The translations under genes were made by a program, and so were the position numbers. From Acidilobaceae archaeon (GTDB lineage Archaea; Thermoproteota; Thermoprotei_A; Sulfolobales; Acidilobaceae), in the NCBI GenBank assembly GCA_027044005.1, contig JALUDK010000365.1, forward strand, positions 1-24,510: a DNA stretch of 24,510 bases, written 5' to 3'. Below the pieces are notes generated by a model, which had not been told where the DNA came from, made no database searches, and saw nothing but the letters and a program-made list of their open reading frames with translations. Position 1 is the first letter of the stretch. Every line of letters starts with the position of its first letter. Shown piece after piece: positions 7,860 through 15,849 of the stretch.

Positions 7860-8498
7860 TTGATACCGAGAATAGTGGCGATGCTACTAGCCACGACAGT
7901 GGTGGCTACGATAGCCTACCAGGCGTGGGCGGCGCAAGTATCGCCTTCTATCCAGCCGGCAGTACAGCCTATTCCTGTGAACGAGACCCTAGGCCCCAGC
8001 GGGGATAAGAATGAAGCCCGGCCAGACCCCGATTCTAGCGAGCAGGTAATAACGTATAATTGCACCAATGGCGTACAGCTGTCGCTGCCCAAGAACCTTA
8101 CGGGGTACCAGGGAGAGATCATAGTTATAGTATACACCAGGGGAGGTGACGAGGTTAAGCTAAGGTGCATACCCACCGGTGGGCAGGGCCCCGTTATACA
8201 GGGGATTAGGGAAGCCGGTATAGAGTCGAAGCCTAGGCAGGAAACGGTTTCAGAAGCACCCGCGCAAAAAACGGCTACCACACTAGCGGCACAGCAGGAT
8301 CATGCAACCACCCCTCAGGAGGCTACCTGGGGCTCGACTGCTGATAGAACAGCGGCTCCTGCCAAGCAGGGCGAGGAGCAGGCCAGCCTACAAACAGTCC
8401 CACCCGGCTCTGCGGGGGAAAGGCTAATGTTGACCCTACTAGGCGGTATACTAGCCGGGCTGGCCGCTGTGGCTTCATGGAGGATACTACTGTCATGA
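7860..8498 (+). CDS. Exported, C-terminally membrane-anchored protein of unknown function
   Basis: 212 residues from TTG 7860 (an aggtg lies about 10 bases upstream; ATG 7881 is an alternative). Residues ~4-24 form a signal peptide or anchor (IVAMLLATTVVATIAYQAWA). A small ectodomain (~60-110) has two cysteines (C68, C103) that could form a disulfide and a beta pattern (GEIIVIVYTRGG). A low-complexity Ala/Thr/Gln/Pro stalk follows (~120-187), then a C-terminal helix (~189-208, TLLGGILAGLAAVASW). Three N-glycosylation sequons (N41-E-T, N67-C-T, N79-L-T) fit the AglB gene elsewhere in the window. Its stop overlaps the start of the membrane winged-helix gene (ATGA), so the two products are probably made together. 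No family recognised. Confidence 0.7.
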   Translation: MIPRIVAMLLATTVVATIAYQAWAAQVSPSIQPAVQPIPVNETLGPSGDKNEARPDPDSSEQVITYNCTNGVQLSLPKNLTGYQGEIIVIVYTRGGDEVKLRCIPTGGQGPVIQGIREAGIESKPRQETVSEAPAQKTATTLAAQQDHATTPQEATWGSTADRTAAPAKQGEEQASLQTVPPGSAGERLMLTLLGGILAGLAAVASWRILLS

Positions 8499-8953
8499 GG
8501 CAGGATAGGGAGAGAGAGGAGAGCGGAGACCCTATAGCTAGCCTGGCCGGGAGTAGCCTAAGAGTCTACATGCTACTCCTAACCTCAGAGGAGCCACTGG
8601 GAGTTAGGGAGGTCCAGAGGAGGATCGGGTTCAAGAGCCCCAGCACAGCCAGGCACCACCTGGAGAGGCTAGTAGAGCTCGGGCTAGCATATAGGACGGG
8701 AGGAGGCTACAAGGCCAAGAAGCCCAGGGAGGGCATGTTCGCCGCCTACATAGTTTACAGGGGCAAACTACTCCCCCGAAGCCTATTCACGGCGGCCTTC
8801 AGCGCGGGAGCCTCAGCAGCCTACACCCTAGCCCCGGGCTCTGACCCCGTGGCATCTGTGGTCCTATGGATCATAACCGGCCTCCAAGCACTAGACTCTC
8901 TACTCATGTGGAGGACCATCAAGAAATACTATCTACAAGCTAGGAAAGAGTAG
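8495..8953 (+). CDS. Membrane-tethered winged-helix transcription regulator
   Basis: 152 residues from ATG 8495, which overlaps the previous stop as ATGA; GGAGG stands 11 bases upstream. ATG 8477 in the same frame has no ribosome-binding site. Residues ~18-70 form a winged helix: SSLRVYMLLLTSEEPLGVRE, then RRIGFKSPSTARHHLERLVE as the recognition helix region, then a GLAYRTGGGYKAK wing. The C-terminal half has two hydrophobic helices (~95-113 and ~117-137) joined by a PGSDP turn, ending in a basic tail (KKYYLQARKE). This is the layout of crenarchaeal membrane-bound one-component regulators such as ArnR, though no orthology is claimed. A DNA-binding head in the cytosol and a partner with an ectodomain make a plausible surface-signalling pair. 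Confidence 0.75.
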   Translation: MRQDREREESGDPIASLAGSSLRVYMLLLTSEEPLGVREVQRRIGFKSPSTARHHLERLVELGLAYRTGGGYKAKKPREGMFAAYIVYRGKLLPRSLFTAAFSAGASAAYTLAPGSDPVASVVLWIITGLQALDSLLMWRTIKKYYLQARKE

Positions 8954-8989
8954 AATAACCCAGGGACCCTGCACCATTATCTATAGGGG

Positions 8990-9652
8990 GTGCACCCAGC
9001 GTTGAGGCTTAGGACATCCAAGGCCAAACCAGTGGACCCAGAGGAGCTAGACGACAGGCACGGCTCCTTCCTAGTCCGCCTAGCCAGGTCAAGTGTCGAG
9101 CATTTCATGGAGAAGGGAGCCCCGCCCCAGCCTCCTGATAGTCTAGATGAGGTCCTAACCAGGCCTGGAGCCGCCTTCGTGACGATAGAGAAGGAAGGGG
9201 TCAGGAGGGGTGAAAAGGAGCTGAGGGGGTGCATAGGCACCATAAGCCCCGTCCACCCACTGGCTGAGACCGTAATTAGGGTAGCTATAGATGCAGCCTT
9301 CAGGGACCCAAGGTTCCCTCCCCTCACAAGGAGCGAGCTCGATGAGGTAGTATTCGAGGTCTCGGTGCTCTCGAGGCTCAAACCCCTAGGCAGGACTCCT
9401 AAAGAGAGGATCTCGGGAATAAAGATAGGCAGGGACGGGCTAGTGGTCGTTAGGGGGCCATACCAGGGCCTACTGCTACCCCAGGTACCCCTAGACTATG
9501 GATGGAATGAGCTGGACTTCCTGGGGTATGCATGCATAAAGGCTGGGCTCCCGGCCAACTGCTGGCTTGATGAGGATACCCTGATATACAGGTTCACTGT
9601 TGCCTCCTGGAGGGAGGAGAAGCCTCGGGGCAGGGTTGTCAGGACCCTCTAA
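8990..9652 (+). CDS. AMMECR1-domain protein
   Basis: 220 residues. The diagnostic LRGCIG motif is at ~78-83 (KELRGCIGTISPVHPLAE), followed by AAFRDPRFPPLTRSELDE and LLLPQVPLDYGWNELDFL, all typical of the archaeal AMMECR1/UPF0094 family. The family is widespread in archaea and eukaryotes; its biochemical role is unsettled (the fold and the conserved Cys suggest an enzyme, and genomic context in archaea often includes a dioxygenase-like MEMO partner and a radical SAM protein, which are not adjacent here). The start is GTG 8990 after a ggggg run; TTG 9002 is possible. It overlaps the 3' end of the symporter gene on the opposite strand by 14 bases. Confidence 0.93.
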   Translation: MHPALRLRTSKAKPVDPEELDDRHGSFLVRLARSSVEHFMEKGAPPQPPDSLDEVLTRPGAAFVTIEKEGVRRGEKELRGCIGTISPVHPLAETVIRVAIDAAFRDPRFPPLTRSELDEVVFEVSVLSRLKPLGRTPKERISGIKIGRDGLVVVRGPYQGLLLPQVPLDYGWNELDFLGYACIKAGLPANCWLDEDTLIYRFTVASWREEKPRGRVVRTL

Positions 9653-11078
9653 TCCTACCAGCTACCAGGACTAGCAGGGTCGACACGGCTAGGATCCAGA
9701 TACTGATCGGGACACCCATAGGCCTAGAGACGAAGGCAGCCTTGACCGAGCCGGTGGTTACGGCTGCTATGGCTACTATAACCGGCCCGGCGAGCATGGA
9801 AGCCGCTACCAGCCTAGGGTCGCCTCTACGGCCCAGCCATCCAGATATTGTAGCGGGAGCCAGGGAGAGGAGCATGAGGCTGCTGAGCACGCTGAGGAGC
9901 ACAATATACTGTAGCCTGGCCAGGGCCACGCCCGCGAGGACACCAGCGACCACTATAAGACCCGCCAGGCCAGCCCTCCTCCCGGCTCCCAGGTCCCTAG
10001 ATATGCTGCTGGACAGGGTGAGGAGTATACTATCCACAGTAGAGATCGAGGCGGCAACTATGCTGGTAAACACTATGGAAGCTAGTAGAGGGCTCGCGAT
10101 GTAGAGCAGCGACGGGGTAACACGGTCCCTCTGCGCAGGATCCGCCGGGTCAACGCTAATCCCCAGGACCCCAGCCTCGTATGCAGCTCTAGCCAATAGC
10201 CCTACAAGGACTACGAGGACCGTGTAGTAGAGGCCAAAGACGCCAAACCACCTCACCATGTTCCTAAGGCTCCCCTCATCCCTTGGCATGAATAGCCTCT
10301 GCACTACCTGTGGGTTCGTCACCGCGAAGAACATCCAGGGTATGGTGAACGCTAGGAAGATGTGTATACTCCAGAAGCCTCCAGGCCCTGCTAGACCCGC
10401 CTCCTCAAGAACCCTGAACGCCTCGACAACCCCAAGGCCGGAGGACCTCAGCTCCGCTACTAGCCATAGCAGGAGCATTGTACCGGCTATGAGCATCCAT
10501 AGGCCCTGGAGGGCGTCTGTAGCAGCTACACTCCATATACCAGCCACCAGGCTCCATACTAGCATTACGGCCACGCCTAGCAGCACCCCTATGGTGTAGT
10601 ACTGGTCGCCTCCCCCTGCTAGCCCGGCTACCGCCTCTCCTATCCCCTTGAGCTGGGCTGACGCATATGGAACCAGTGAGACTAGGAATATGATCGATGC
10701 AACGACAGCTACCATACGGGAGCCGTATATGTCCGCTAGCATCTCCCCGGGGCTGACCCAGCCCCTCTCCCTAGCCCTCCTCCATACCCTCCTCGAGAAT
10801 ACTGTCAGGAGGCCTAGGGTTGATATTAGGTATATTAGCTCGAAGCCCAGGGCTCCAACCCCGGTGGAGTAGGCGAAGCCTACCAGGCCCACTATCATGA
10901 AGGAGCTGTACGTTGTTGCAGCATATGTCATCGCTGATAGGAACGATCCCAGCCTACCCTTGGCTATGTAGAACCCCTCCTCACCGGCCTCGAGCCGCTT
11001 CCTGCTAGCTATAGCGACAGCCGTGCCCAGGATTATGTATGCTGCTAATACTATTAGGCCTACCAGTAGCCTATCCAC
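9639..11078 (-). CDS. Sodium:solute symporter (SSS family)
   Basis: 479 residues and about 12-13 membrane helices. Family marks: GEEGFYIAKGRLGSF and MTYAATTYSSFMIVG at the N-terminus, GIWSVAATDALQG in the middle, NPQVVQRLFMPRDEGSLRN, and the SIVAASISTVDSILLTLSSS sodium-site helix followed by ISRDL. It drives uptake of an organic solute with Na+; the substrate could be a carboxylate, amino acid, vitamin or pantothenate and cannot be read from the sequence. I chose GTG 11078, which overlaps the upstream small gene by eight bases and is preceded by ggggtgggg; ATG 11111 lies deep inside that gene. It forms an operon with the small membrane protein and shares its control region with the divergent ligand-binding-type regulator, which probably senses the transported solute. 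Confidence 0.92.
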   Translation of the reverse strand: MDRLLVGLIVLAAYIILGTAVAIASRKRLEAGEEGFYIAKGRLGSFLSAMTYAATTYSSFMIVGLVGFAYSTGVGALGFELIYLISTLGLLTVFSRRVWRRARERGWVSPGEMLADIYGSRMVAVVASIIFLVSLVPYASAQLKGIGEAVAGLAGGGDQYYTIGVLLGVAVMLVWSLVAGIWSVAATDALQGLWMLIAGTMLLLWLVAELRSSGLGVVEAFRVLEEAGLAGPGGFWSIHIFLAFTIPWMFFAVTNPQVVQRLFMPRDEGSLRNMVRWFGVFGLYYTVLVVLVGLLARAAYEAGVLGISVDPADPAQRDRVTPSLLYIASPLLASIVFTSIVAASISTVDSILLTLSSSISRDLGAGRRAGLAGLIVVAGVLAGVALARLQYIVLLSVLSSLMLLSLAPATISGWLGRRGDPRLVAASMLAGPVIVAIAAVTTGSVKAAFVSRPMGVPISIWILAVSTLLVLVAGRIRGS

Positions 11079-11241
11079 TCTTACCCCACCCCCGGGTTTC
11101 TGCCCAGGCATATGCTAGCCCCGAGATACCCAGCGTTGTCCAGTAGAGTAGCAACGCTAGCGGGCTGCTTTCCTTGAGGATGGTGTACGGTGGTATGTAC
11201 ATGAGCAGTAGTAGTATGGCATACACCATGGCCTGCCTCAT
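11071..11241 (-). CDS. Small two-helix membrane protein, putative symporter accessory subunit
   Basis: 56 residues from ATG 11241, chosen because ggtggagg stands just upstream; the frame extends to a TTG at 11277, inside the palindromic control element. Two hydrophobic helices (~3-19 and ~24-43) are separated by a PPYTILKESSPLALLLYW stretch, and a charged tail ends WAETRGWGKSG. Small proteins of this type (DUF3311/YhdT-like) are commonly encoded just before SSS symporters and are thought to assist them; the central P..P..LLYW pattern is reminiscent of that group. The eight-base overlap with the symporter indicates translational coupling. Identity as a gene is likely; the accessory role is inferred from position. 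Confidence 0.65.
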   Translation of the reverse strand: MRQAMVYAILLLLMYIPPYTILKESSPLALLLYWTTLGISGLAYAWAETRGWGKSG

Positions 11242-11258
11242 CGCCCTCCACCCCTGCT

Positions 11259-11274
11259 GGAAACAATTGTTTCC
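11259..11274. promoter_or_regulatory. Perfect 16-bp palindrome, candidate operator
   Basis: ggaaacaattgtttcc reads identically on both strands. It lies between the symporter operon and its divergent regulator, at the place expected for the transcription start of the symporter mRNA and upstream of the TATA element for the regulator. The position fits repression of the transporter by a dimeric winged-helix protein. An even 16-bp perfect palindrome in a short intergenic region is unlikely by chance. Confidence 0.65.
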
Positions 11275-11276
11275 CA

Positions 11277-11293
11277 ATAAATTTAAACTTATA
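11277..11293. promoter_or_regulatory. Shared AT-rich TATA region of divergent genes
   Basis: A 17-base all-A/T-rich block (aataaatttaaacttat) contains TATA-like elements in both directions: one serving the symporter operon to the left, with the palindrome at its start site, and one serving the regulator to the right, with a start near 11305. Confidence 0.5.
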
Positions 11294-11323
11294 GACCTAT
11301 ACTAGTACATGTGGAGGCCCCGC

Positions 11324-12292
11324 ATGCCCGGTCTAGATGAGACGGACTACAGGATCCTCGAGGCCCTAGACGCCTACGGCCCACTATCGGCCTCTGAGCT
11401 CTCGAGAATACTAGGCATATCCAGGAGCTGGGCCTGGAAGAAGGTGAGGAAGCTAGAGAGACTAGGCATAGTCAAAACCTCCAAGAAGGGCAGGCTCCTA
11501 GTCGCTACACCAGCAAGTGGCTCCTACAAGGCTGTACTGAGGATCGGCGTACTCAGGGCCAGCGAGTACCCCTACATTCTACCCCTCAGACGGCTACTCC
11601 ACGACATATCCGATAGGGTAGAGGTCTCCGTGTATGAAGAGGCATACAGACTGGCCCTAGACCTAGCCGCTGGCAGGGTTCATCTTGCTATGGCCCCACT
11701 GGTAACCCTGGTAGCCCTCCACAGGCTGACCGCTGGCAGGATCCACATTATAGGGGGTGGTAGTAGCGGGGGGAGCGGCGTCGTATACGCCTCTTCTCCC
11801 ACCGGCAGGGGGCACGCAACAACCATGGCATCGACTATGGAGCTCTGCGCCGAGGTTAAGGGCCTTCCAGGGCCCAGAGTGTACATGGGCAGCGGTTCCT
11901 CTATCCTTGGCGCCGTGATGAGGGGCACGCTGGAGGCTGGAGTTGTGTGGGAGCCCTACCTAACACAGGCTAGAGAGGCTGGGCTGCACGTCGAGGACTG
12001 TGGTCTCCCCTTCTGCTGCGTGCTGGGGGCGAATAGGTCCCTAGAGCCCGAGTATGGTAGGATAGGTAGGATGATGGCTCGGGCGGTCTCGGAGGCCTCG
12101 AGGGGTAGGGTGGATCTTGGCGCCTACTCTAGGCTCCTGGGCTTTGATAGGAGGCTCGTGGAGGCTACTATCACCTCCTACAGGTTCCTAGAGGAGCCCC
12201 CGATAGAAGAGGCTAGGCAACTCCTCAGCTATATTAGGAGTACCATAGTGCCTGGTAGGGTTGTTGAAGATGCATTCAGAGTAGGTCCTTGA
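11324..12292 (+). CDS. Winged-helix regulator fused to a substrate-binding-protein-like domain
   Basis: 322 residues from ATG 11324, six bases after tggagg; ATG 11309 would start inside the leader. Residues ~4-60 are a winged helix (DYRILEALDAYGPLSASELS, GISRSWAWKKVRKLERLGIV). From ~68 on the sequence resembles a type-2 periplasmic-binding fold of the NMT1/SsuA kind: VLRIGVLRASEYPYILPL, VHLAMAPLVTLVAL, VYMGSGSSILGAVMRG, AGVVWEPYLTQA. It has no signal peptide, so the ligand domain works in the cytosol. The arrangement parallels LysR- and ModE-like regulators: a DNA-binding head with a small-molecule sensor. It is divergent from the SSS symporter and next to the 16-bp palindrome, so it most likely controls that transporter in response to its solute. 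Its 3' end overlaps the HAD phosphatase gene by 17 bases. Confidence 0.8.
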   Translation: MPGLDETDYRILEALDAYGPLSASELSRILGISRSWAWKKVRKLERLGIVKTSKKGRLLVATPASGSYKAVLRIGVLRASEYPYILPLRRLLHDISDRVEVSVYEEAYRLALDLAAGRVHLAMAPLVTLVALHRLTAGRIHIIGGGSSGGSGVVYASSPTGRGHATTMASTMELCAEVKGLPGPRVYMGSGSSILGAVMRGTLEAGVVWEPYLTQAREAGLHVEDCGLPFCCVLGANRSLEPEYGRIGRMMARAVSEASRGRVDLGAYSRLLGFDRRLVEATITSYRFLEEPPIEEARQLLSYIRSTIVPGRVVEDAFRVGP

Positions 12293-13046
12293 GGGTCTTG
12301 ACTGTCTTAACCCACTCCGGTATAGGGTCTCCCCTGCTCGCCGCTACCCCTGTCATAACTAATATCCCGTCCACCCCGGCCCTCCTGGCCAGCTCCATGT
12401 CGGTGTCGATCCTGTCCCCTATTACTGCTAGCCTTTCCGGCTTCCTGCCTAGTAGTCTGAGGGCTGCCTCTAGTATCCACGGGTTGGGCTTCCCCGTGTC
12501 TACATCCGCTCTTCTCCCTGTAGCTGTCTCTAGGAGCGACACTATGCTCCCCGCCCCGGGTGATAGGCCACCAGGTGTGGGGTACGCGTTATCCCTATTG
12601 GTTGCCACGAATAGGGCACCCCTCCTTATTGCCCAAGAAGCTGCCTCCAGCTTCCTATAGGTTAGCCCTCTATCTAGTCCTACCACGACAGCCTCTGCAT
12701 ACTCGTGATCTCCCGGGTTAAGGGGCTCGTGGCCTTGGAGTATTAGCTCCTCCACTAGCCCCTCCTCTCCCACTGCTAGGGCTTTTGATGGGCCGTGCTT
12801 CTCCTTTAGCCATAGGGATGCCGAGTAGCCGCTGTTCACTATTCTATCCGGACCCAGTTGGAGGCCTATCGCTGCTAGCTTCCTGGAGTATGCCCTTCTG
12901 CTTCTGGTCGAGTTGTTTGTTAGTAGTATCACCTCCACGCCGGTCTCCGCTATTCTTGCTAGCGCATCTATGTTGTCTCTTATTGGCTCCCCGTCTATCC
13001 ATACTACTCCATCTACGTCTACTATCAGTACGTCGTACTCCATCAT
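12276..13046 (-). CDS. HAD-superfamily phosphatase (NagD/HAD-IIA type)
   Basis: 256 residues. Motif I is DVDGVVW with catalytic Asp10 and Asp12; motif II is ILLTNNST; motif III Lys is in DTGKPNPWILEAAL; motif IV is VIGDRIDTDMELARRAG. The C2-type cap between motifs II and III marks class IIA (4-nitrophenylphosphatase/NagD-like). Substrate unknown; sugar phosphates or phosphoglycolate are typical. The ATG overlaps the alaS stop (ATGATG, with ggggagg just before), so it is translationally coupled to alaS; the second ATG (13043) has the better spacing to the ribosome-binding site. Linkage to alaS may be only operonic convenience. Confidence 0.92.
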   Translation of the reverse strand: MMEYDVLIVDVDGVVWIDGEPIRDNIDALARIAETGVEVILLTNNSTRSRRAYSRKLAAIGLQLGPDRIVNSGYSASLWLKEKHGPSKALAVGEEGLVEELILQGHEPLNPGDHEYAEAVVVGLDRGLTYRKLEAASWAIRRGALFVATNRDNAYPTPGGLSPGAGSIVSLLETATGRRADVDTGKPNPWILEAALRLLGRKPERLAVIGDRIDTDMELARRAGVDGILVMTGVAASRGDPIPEWVKTVKTLKDLL

Positions 13047-15793
13047 GTCCTCCCCAGGCGCTCCTCCATGATCCTCCTTACATGCTCTGGGCCAATCTTC
13101 CCGGGGAGTCTTACACTTGCCCTGGGGCCCTTGCCGCCGCCGCGGCCCTTCATAGCCTCTGCGAGGGCCTTTGCTAGTTTCCCTGCGTCTATCTTCTTGG
13201 CTGCCTCCTCTCCTAGGGCTATCTCTACCTGTGTGCCCTCATCGATGTGGTATATTATGGCGGCTACTAGGTTCTTGTGAGTCGTGGTTAGCTTTCTTAG
13301 GACGTCTTGTATCCCCTTCTTGTCTGCCTCTATTGACTCTGCTACCAGTAGCTTTACTCCTCCTATTGCTGGTGCCTTCTCCGCCTCCGCTTCGAGCGTT
13401 TTAGCCCACTGCCTCCTATACCTTCTGATGGTGTCTTCTGCCTTGTGTAGGGCTTCTAGTACTCCCTTGACCCTCTGGGCCTCCATGCCCCTGCTGGCCT
13501 TTACAGCCTCCGCTATCTCTGTTAGGGCGTCCTCTAGCTTCCCTGCCTCCTCTGGTATCCTTGTCCCGGCCACGTACTCTAGCCTGACTACCCCGTCTTG
13601 TATCCGCTCGTAGTTGATTATCTTGAAGCCGCCGATCTCCCCTGTGTTGGCCACGTGGGTCCCGTAGCACGCCTCTACGTCGATCCCCTTTATCTCTACT
13701 ATCCGTATATCCTTCTTCATAGGGACCCCGCCTTGGTATATCACGTACCCGTACTTCTCCTCTGCCTCGTTCTTGGGCTCTAGTCTAGCCTCTACGGGTA
13801 TCCTCATGTCTATGATCGAGTTGACCTCCTCCTCGAGCCTCCTTATGTCGTCCCTTGTTAGGGGCTTGTAGTGGGTTATGTCTAGCCTGCCCTTCTCCTC
13901 TGTCTTCTCGGCGCCGGCTTGCCATGCGTGCTTGCCGAGCACTTTTCTGGCCGCGGCTATTAGGGCGTGGGTGGCCGTGTGGTGCCTCATTATCCTGTAC
14001 CTTCTCCTCCAGTCTATGACTCCCTCCACGGTGTCTCCCTGGTCTATAGCCGCCTCTCCCTCGACCTTATGCACCACGACGTCGCCTACACTCTGGACAT
14101 CGACTACCCTCAGCCTGGAGCCCCGGGCTATCAGTACTCCTGTATCGTGTATCTGCCCTCCACCCGTCGGATAGAATGCCGTCTGGTCTAGTATGACGTA
14201 GCTTCCCCTGACCCCTAGGACCTTACCTGTGAACCTGGTCATGTATGGGTTCTCGTGGAATAGGGGCCTTGTGGGTGGGAAGCCCCGGGCCCACTCTGCC
14301 ACGTCCTGGGGGAGCTTCGCCTTCTCCCCCGCCTTCACTGCTTTCGATGGTTGCTTGTGCATCGCCGCTACTATACTGTAGAAGTTGGCTGGGACCTTGA
14401 CCTCTATTCCCCTCCTGGCTGCTATCTCCGCCACTAGCTCTGGTGGTATCCCCTTGCTGTCATAGAGCTTGACTAGGTCCTCTAGGCTTAGCCTCTTCTT
14501 CCTCCTTATCTCCTTCTCGACTATAGCTCCTCCTCTGGATATGAGGTCCTTGAACCTCTTCTCCTCTAGAGTCACTACCTCTATGATATAGTCCCTCATA
14601 TCTATTGCCTGTGGGAAACTGTTCTTCCAGTACTGGATCTGCATATCGACAAGGTCTACCATGCTAACATCTGATCCGAGGGCCCTAAGCTGTCGTAGCG
14701 CCCTTCTAAGGACCAGCCTAGCCAGGTAGCCCTCGCCCGAGTTTGATGGAACCACGCCGTCCGCCAGCATTAGCATTAGGGTCTTTGCATGGTCGAGTAC
14801 GCTATAGACTCTAGCCTCTCTCTCGAGTATCCTCTTAGCCTCCTCCGGGGTCATGCCTGCCTTGCTGGCTACGTTATGGTAGTAGCTTGCTAGGCTGGCC
14901 TCATCCTCCGGGTCTAGCCTGCCCGCTGCCTTGTATGCGGCCCATAGCACCTCCTGTGGTGGCTCCTCTAGGCCTATCATGCCCCTGTACTTGGGGAGTA
15001 GGTCCCCGTAGATCGTGTGGAACGCCGTGGGCGTCTTCCTGGTGAACCAGGCTAGCCTTTCCACGCCGTAGCCGGTGTCTACTATCTTTAGCGGTATCTC
15101 CTCGTAGCCCCCGTTAGCGACCTTGTACTTCATGAAGACTAGGGTTGCGAGCTCTAGGCCTCCTACCGTTACCTCGAAGCTCGGGCCAGCGTTCCCCCCG
15201 CCCTCCCACCATGACTCTTTGAATACGATCATCTCGCCGGGTATACCCATCTCCTTGGTGAAGAACTCGTAGGCTAGCCTGACGGTCTCCTCCTTCCAGT
15301 AAACCCACTTATCAGGATAGTTGAAGGCGTGGTGAGCTGCCATCTCGAAGCTAGTTAGGTGCCTCCCTATGGTGACGCCCACATTGTCTATATCCTCCAG
15401 CCTTATGGAGGGCTGGCTTATGACCAGGGGGTTTGCTGGAGGGGGCACGAGCCCGCTGGTTACGTGGGGCTGGAACACAACTATGCTGGCTATCGTTAGG
15501 TATAGGTCCTCCCTCCACCTAGCCACTACTGGCCGGGGCTTGACTGGCTCGTGTCCCCGCCTGGCGAAGAAGTCTATGAAGAGCCTCCTTGCCCCCTCTA
15601 CGTCTAGCGGGCTCCTGGAGGGGATGTCCTCGAACCAGTACTCCACGCAGGGGGTGTCTTGGGGCTCCTCGAAGTCTGGGTTCAGGGTCCAGTAGTACTC
15701 CTTGCACCTCTTTCCGATCTTCCTCTGGAATCCATGCTCCTTGAAGAAGTCTAGCGCGTACTCCGCCGGGTCCACGCTCATCTGGTTGGGCAC
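13043..15793 (-). CDS. alaS: Alanyl-tRNA synthetase, archaeal type
   Basis: 916 residues, the usual size for archaeal AlaRS, with the archaeal N-terminal extension (EYALDFFKEHGFQRKIGKRC). Domains: class II catalytic core (~60-300; FFARRGHEPVKPRPVVARW, RLEDIDNVGVTIGRHLTSFE), tRNA-recognition helices (~300-500), and the editing domain with zinc-binding HxxxH (RHHTATHA, ~603-608) and CYGTH (~708). A C-terminal oligomerisation part ends RMMEERLGR-like (RRIMEERLGRT). GTG 15793 is about seven bases from the start predicted by the TATA box at 15822-15829, so the mRNA may be almost leaderless; ATG 15781 is an alternative. Follows P0, as in other crenarchaea. Overlaps the HAD gene by four bases (ATGA). 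Confidence 0.97.
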   Translation of the reverse strand: MPNQMSVDPAEYALDFFKEHGFQRKIGKRCKEYYWTLNPDFEEPQDTPCVEYWFEDIPSRSPLDVEGARRLFIDFFARRGHEPVKPRPVVARWREDLYLTIASIVVFQPHVTSGLVPPPANPLVISQPSIRLEDIDNVGVTIGRHLTSFEMAAHHAFNYPDKWVYWKEETVRLAYEFFTKEMGIPGEMIVFKESWWEGGGNAGPSFEVTVGGLELATLVFMKYKVANGGYEEIPLKIVDTGYGVERLAWFTRKTPTAFHTIYGDLLPKYRGMIGLEEPPQEVLWAAYKAAGRLDPEDEASLASYYHNVASKAGMTPEEAKRILEREARVYSVLDHAKTLMLMLADGVVPSNSGEGYLARLVLRRALRQLRALGSDVSMVDLVDMQIQYWKNSFPQAIDMRDYIIEVVTLEEKRFKDLISRGGAIVEKEIRRKKRLSLEDLVKLYDSKGIPPELVAEIAARRGIEVKVPANFYSIVAAMHKQPSKAVKAGEKAKLPQDVAEWARGFPPTRPLFHENPYMTRFTGKVLGVRGSYVILDQTAFYPTGGGQIHDTGVLIARGSRLRVVDVQSVGDVVVHKVEGEAAIDQGDTVEGVIDWRRRYRIMRHHTATHALIAAARKVLGKHAWQAGAEKTEEKGRLDITHYKPLTRDDIRRLEEEVNSIIDMRIPVEARLEPKNEAEEKYGYVIYQGGVPMKKDIRIVEIKGIDVEACYGTHVANTGEIGGFKIINYERIQDGVVRLEYVAGTRIPEEAGKLEDALTEIAEAVKASRGMEAQRVKGVLEALHKAEDTIRRYRRQWAKTLEAEAEKAPAIGGVKLLVAESIEADKKGIQDVLRKLTTTHKNLVAAIIYHIDEGTQVEIALGEEAAKKIDAGKLAKALAEAMKGRGGGKGPRASVRLPGKIGPEHVRRIMEERLGRT

Positions 15794-15821
15794 CGTGGAG
15801 AATCGGTGTAATTGGATGGGT

Positions 15822-15829
15822 GTTATATA
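15822..15829 (-). promoter_or_regulatory. Probable TATA box for alaS
   Basis: Minus-strand ctatataa lies in the 57-base gap between P0 and alaS; expected start ~15800, just before the GTG. It suggests alaS has its own promoter although it follows the ribosomal genes. Confidence 0.5.
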
Positions 15830-15849
15830 GGTGTTTGAGGAGGGCCGGG

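Noticed and set aside
5665..11312. acatgt occurring in three intergenic regions (5665-5670, 7741-7746, 11307-11312)
   Set aside because: A six-base self-complementary word is common by chance, and one copy simply contains an ATG; spacing to promoters differs each time.
11309..11323. ATG 11309 as start of the ligand-binding-type regulator
   Set aside because: The sequence from this ATG itself contains the tggagg ribosome-binding site for ATG 11324, which is ideally spaced.
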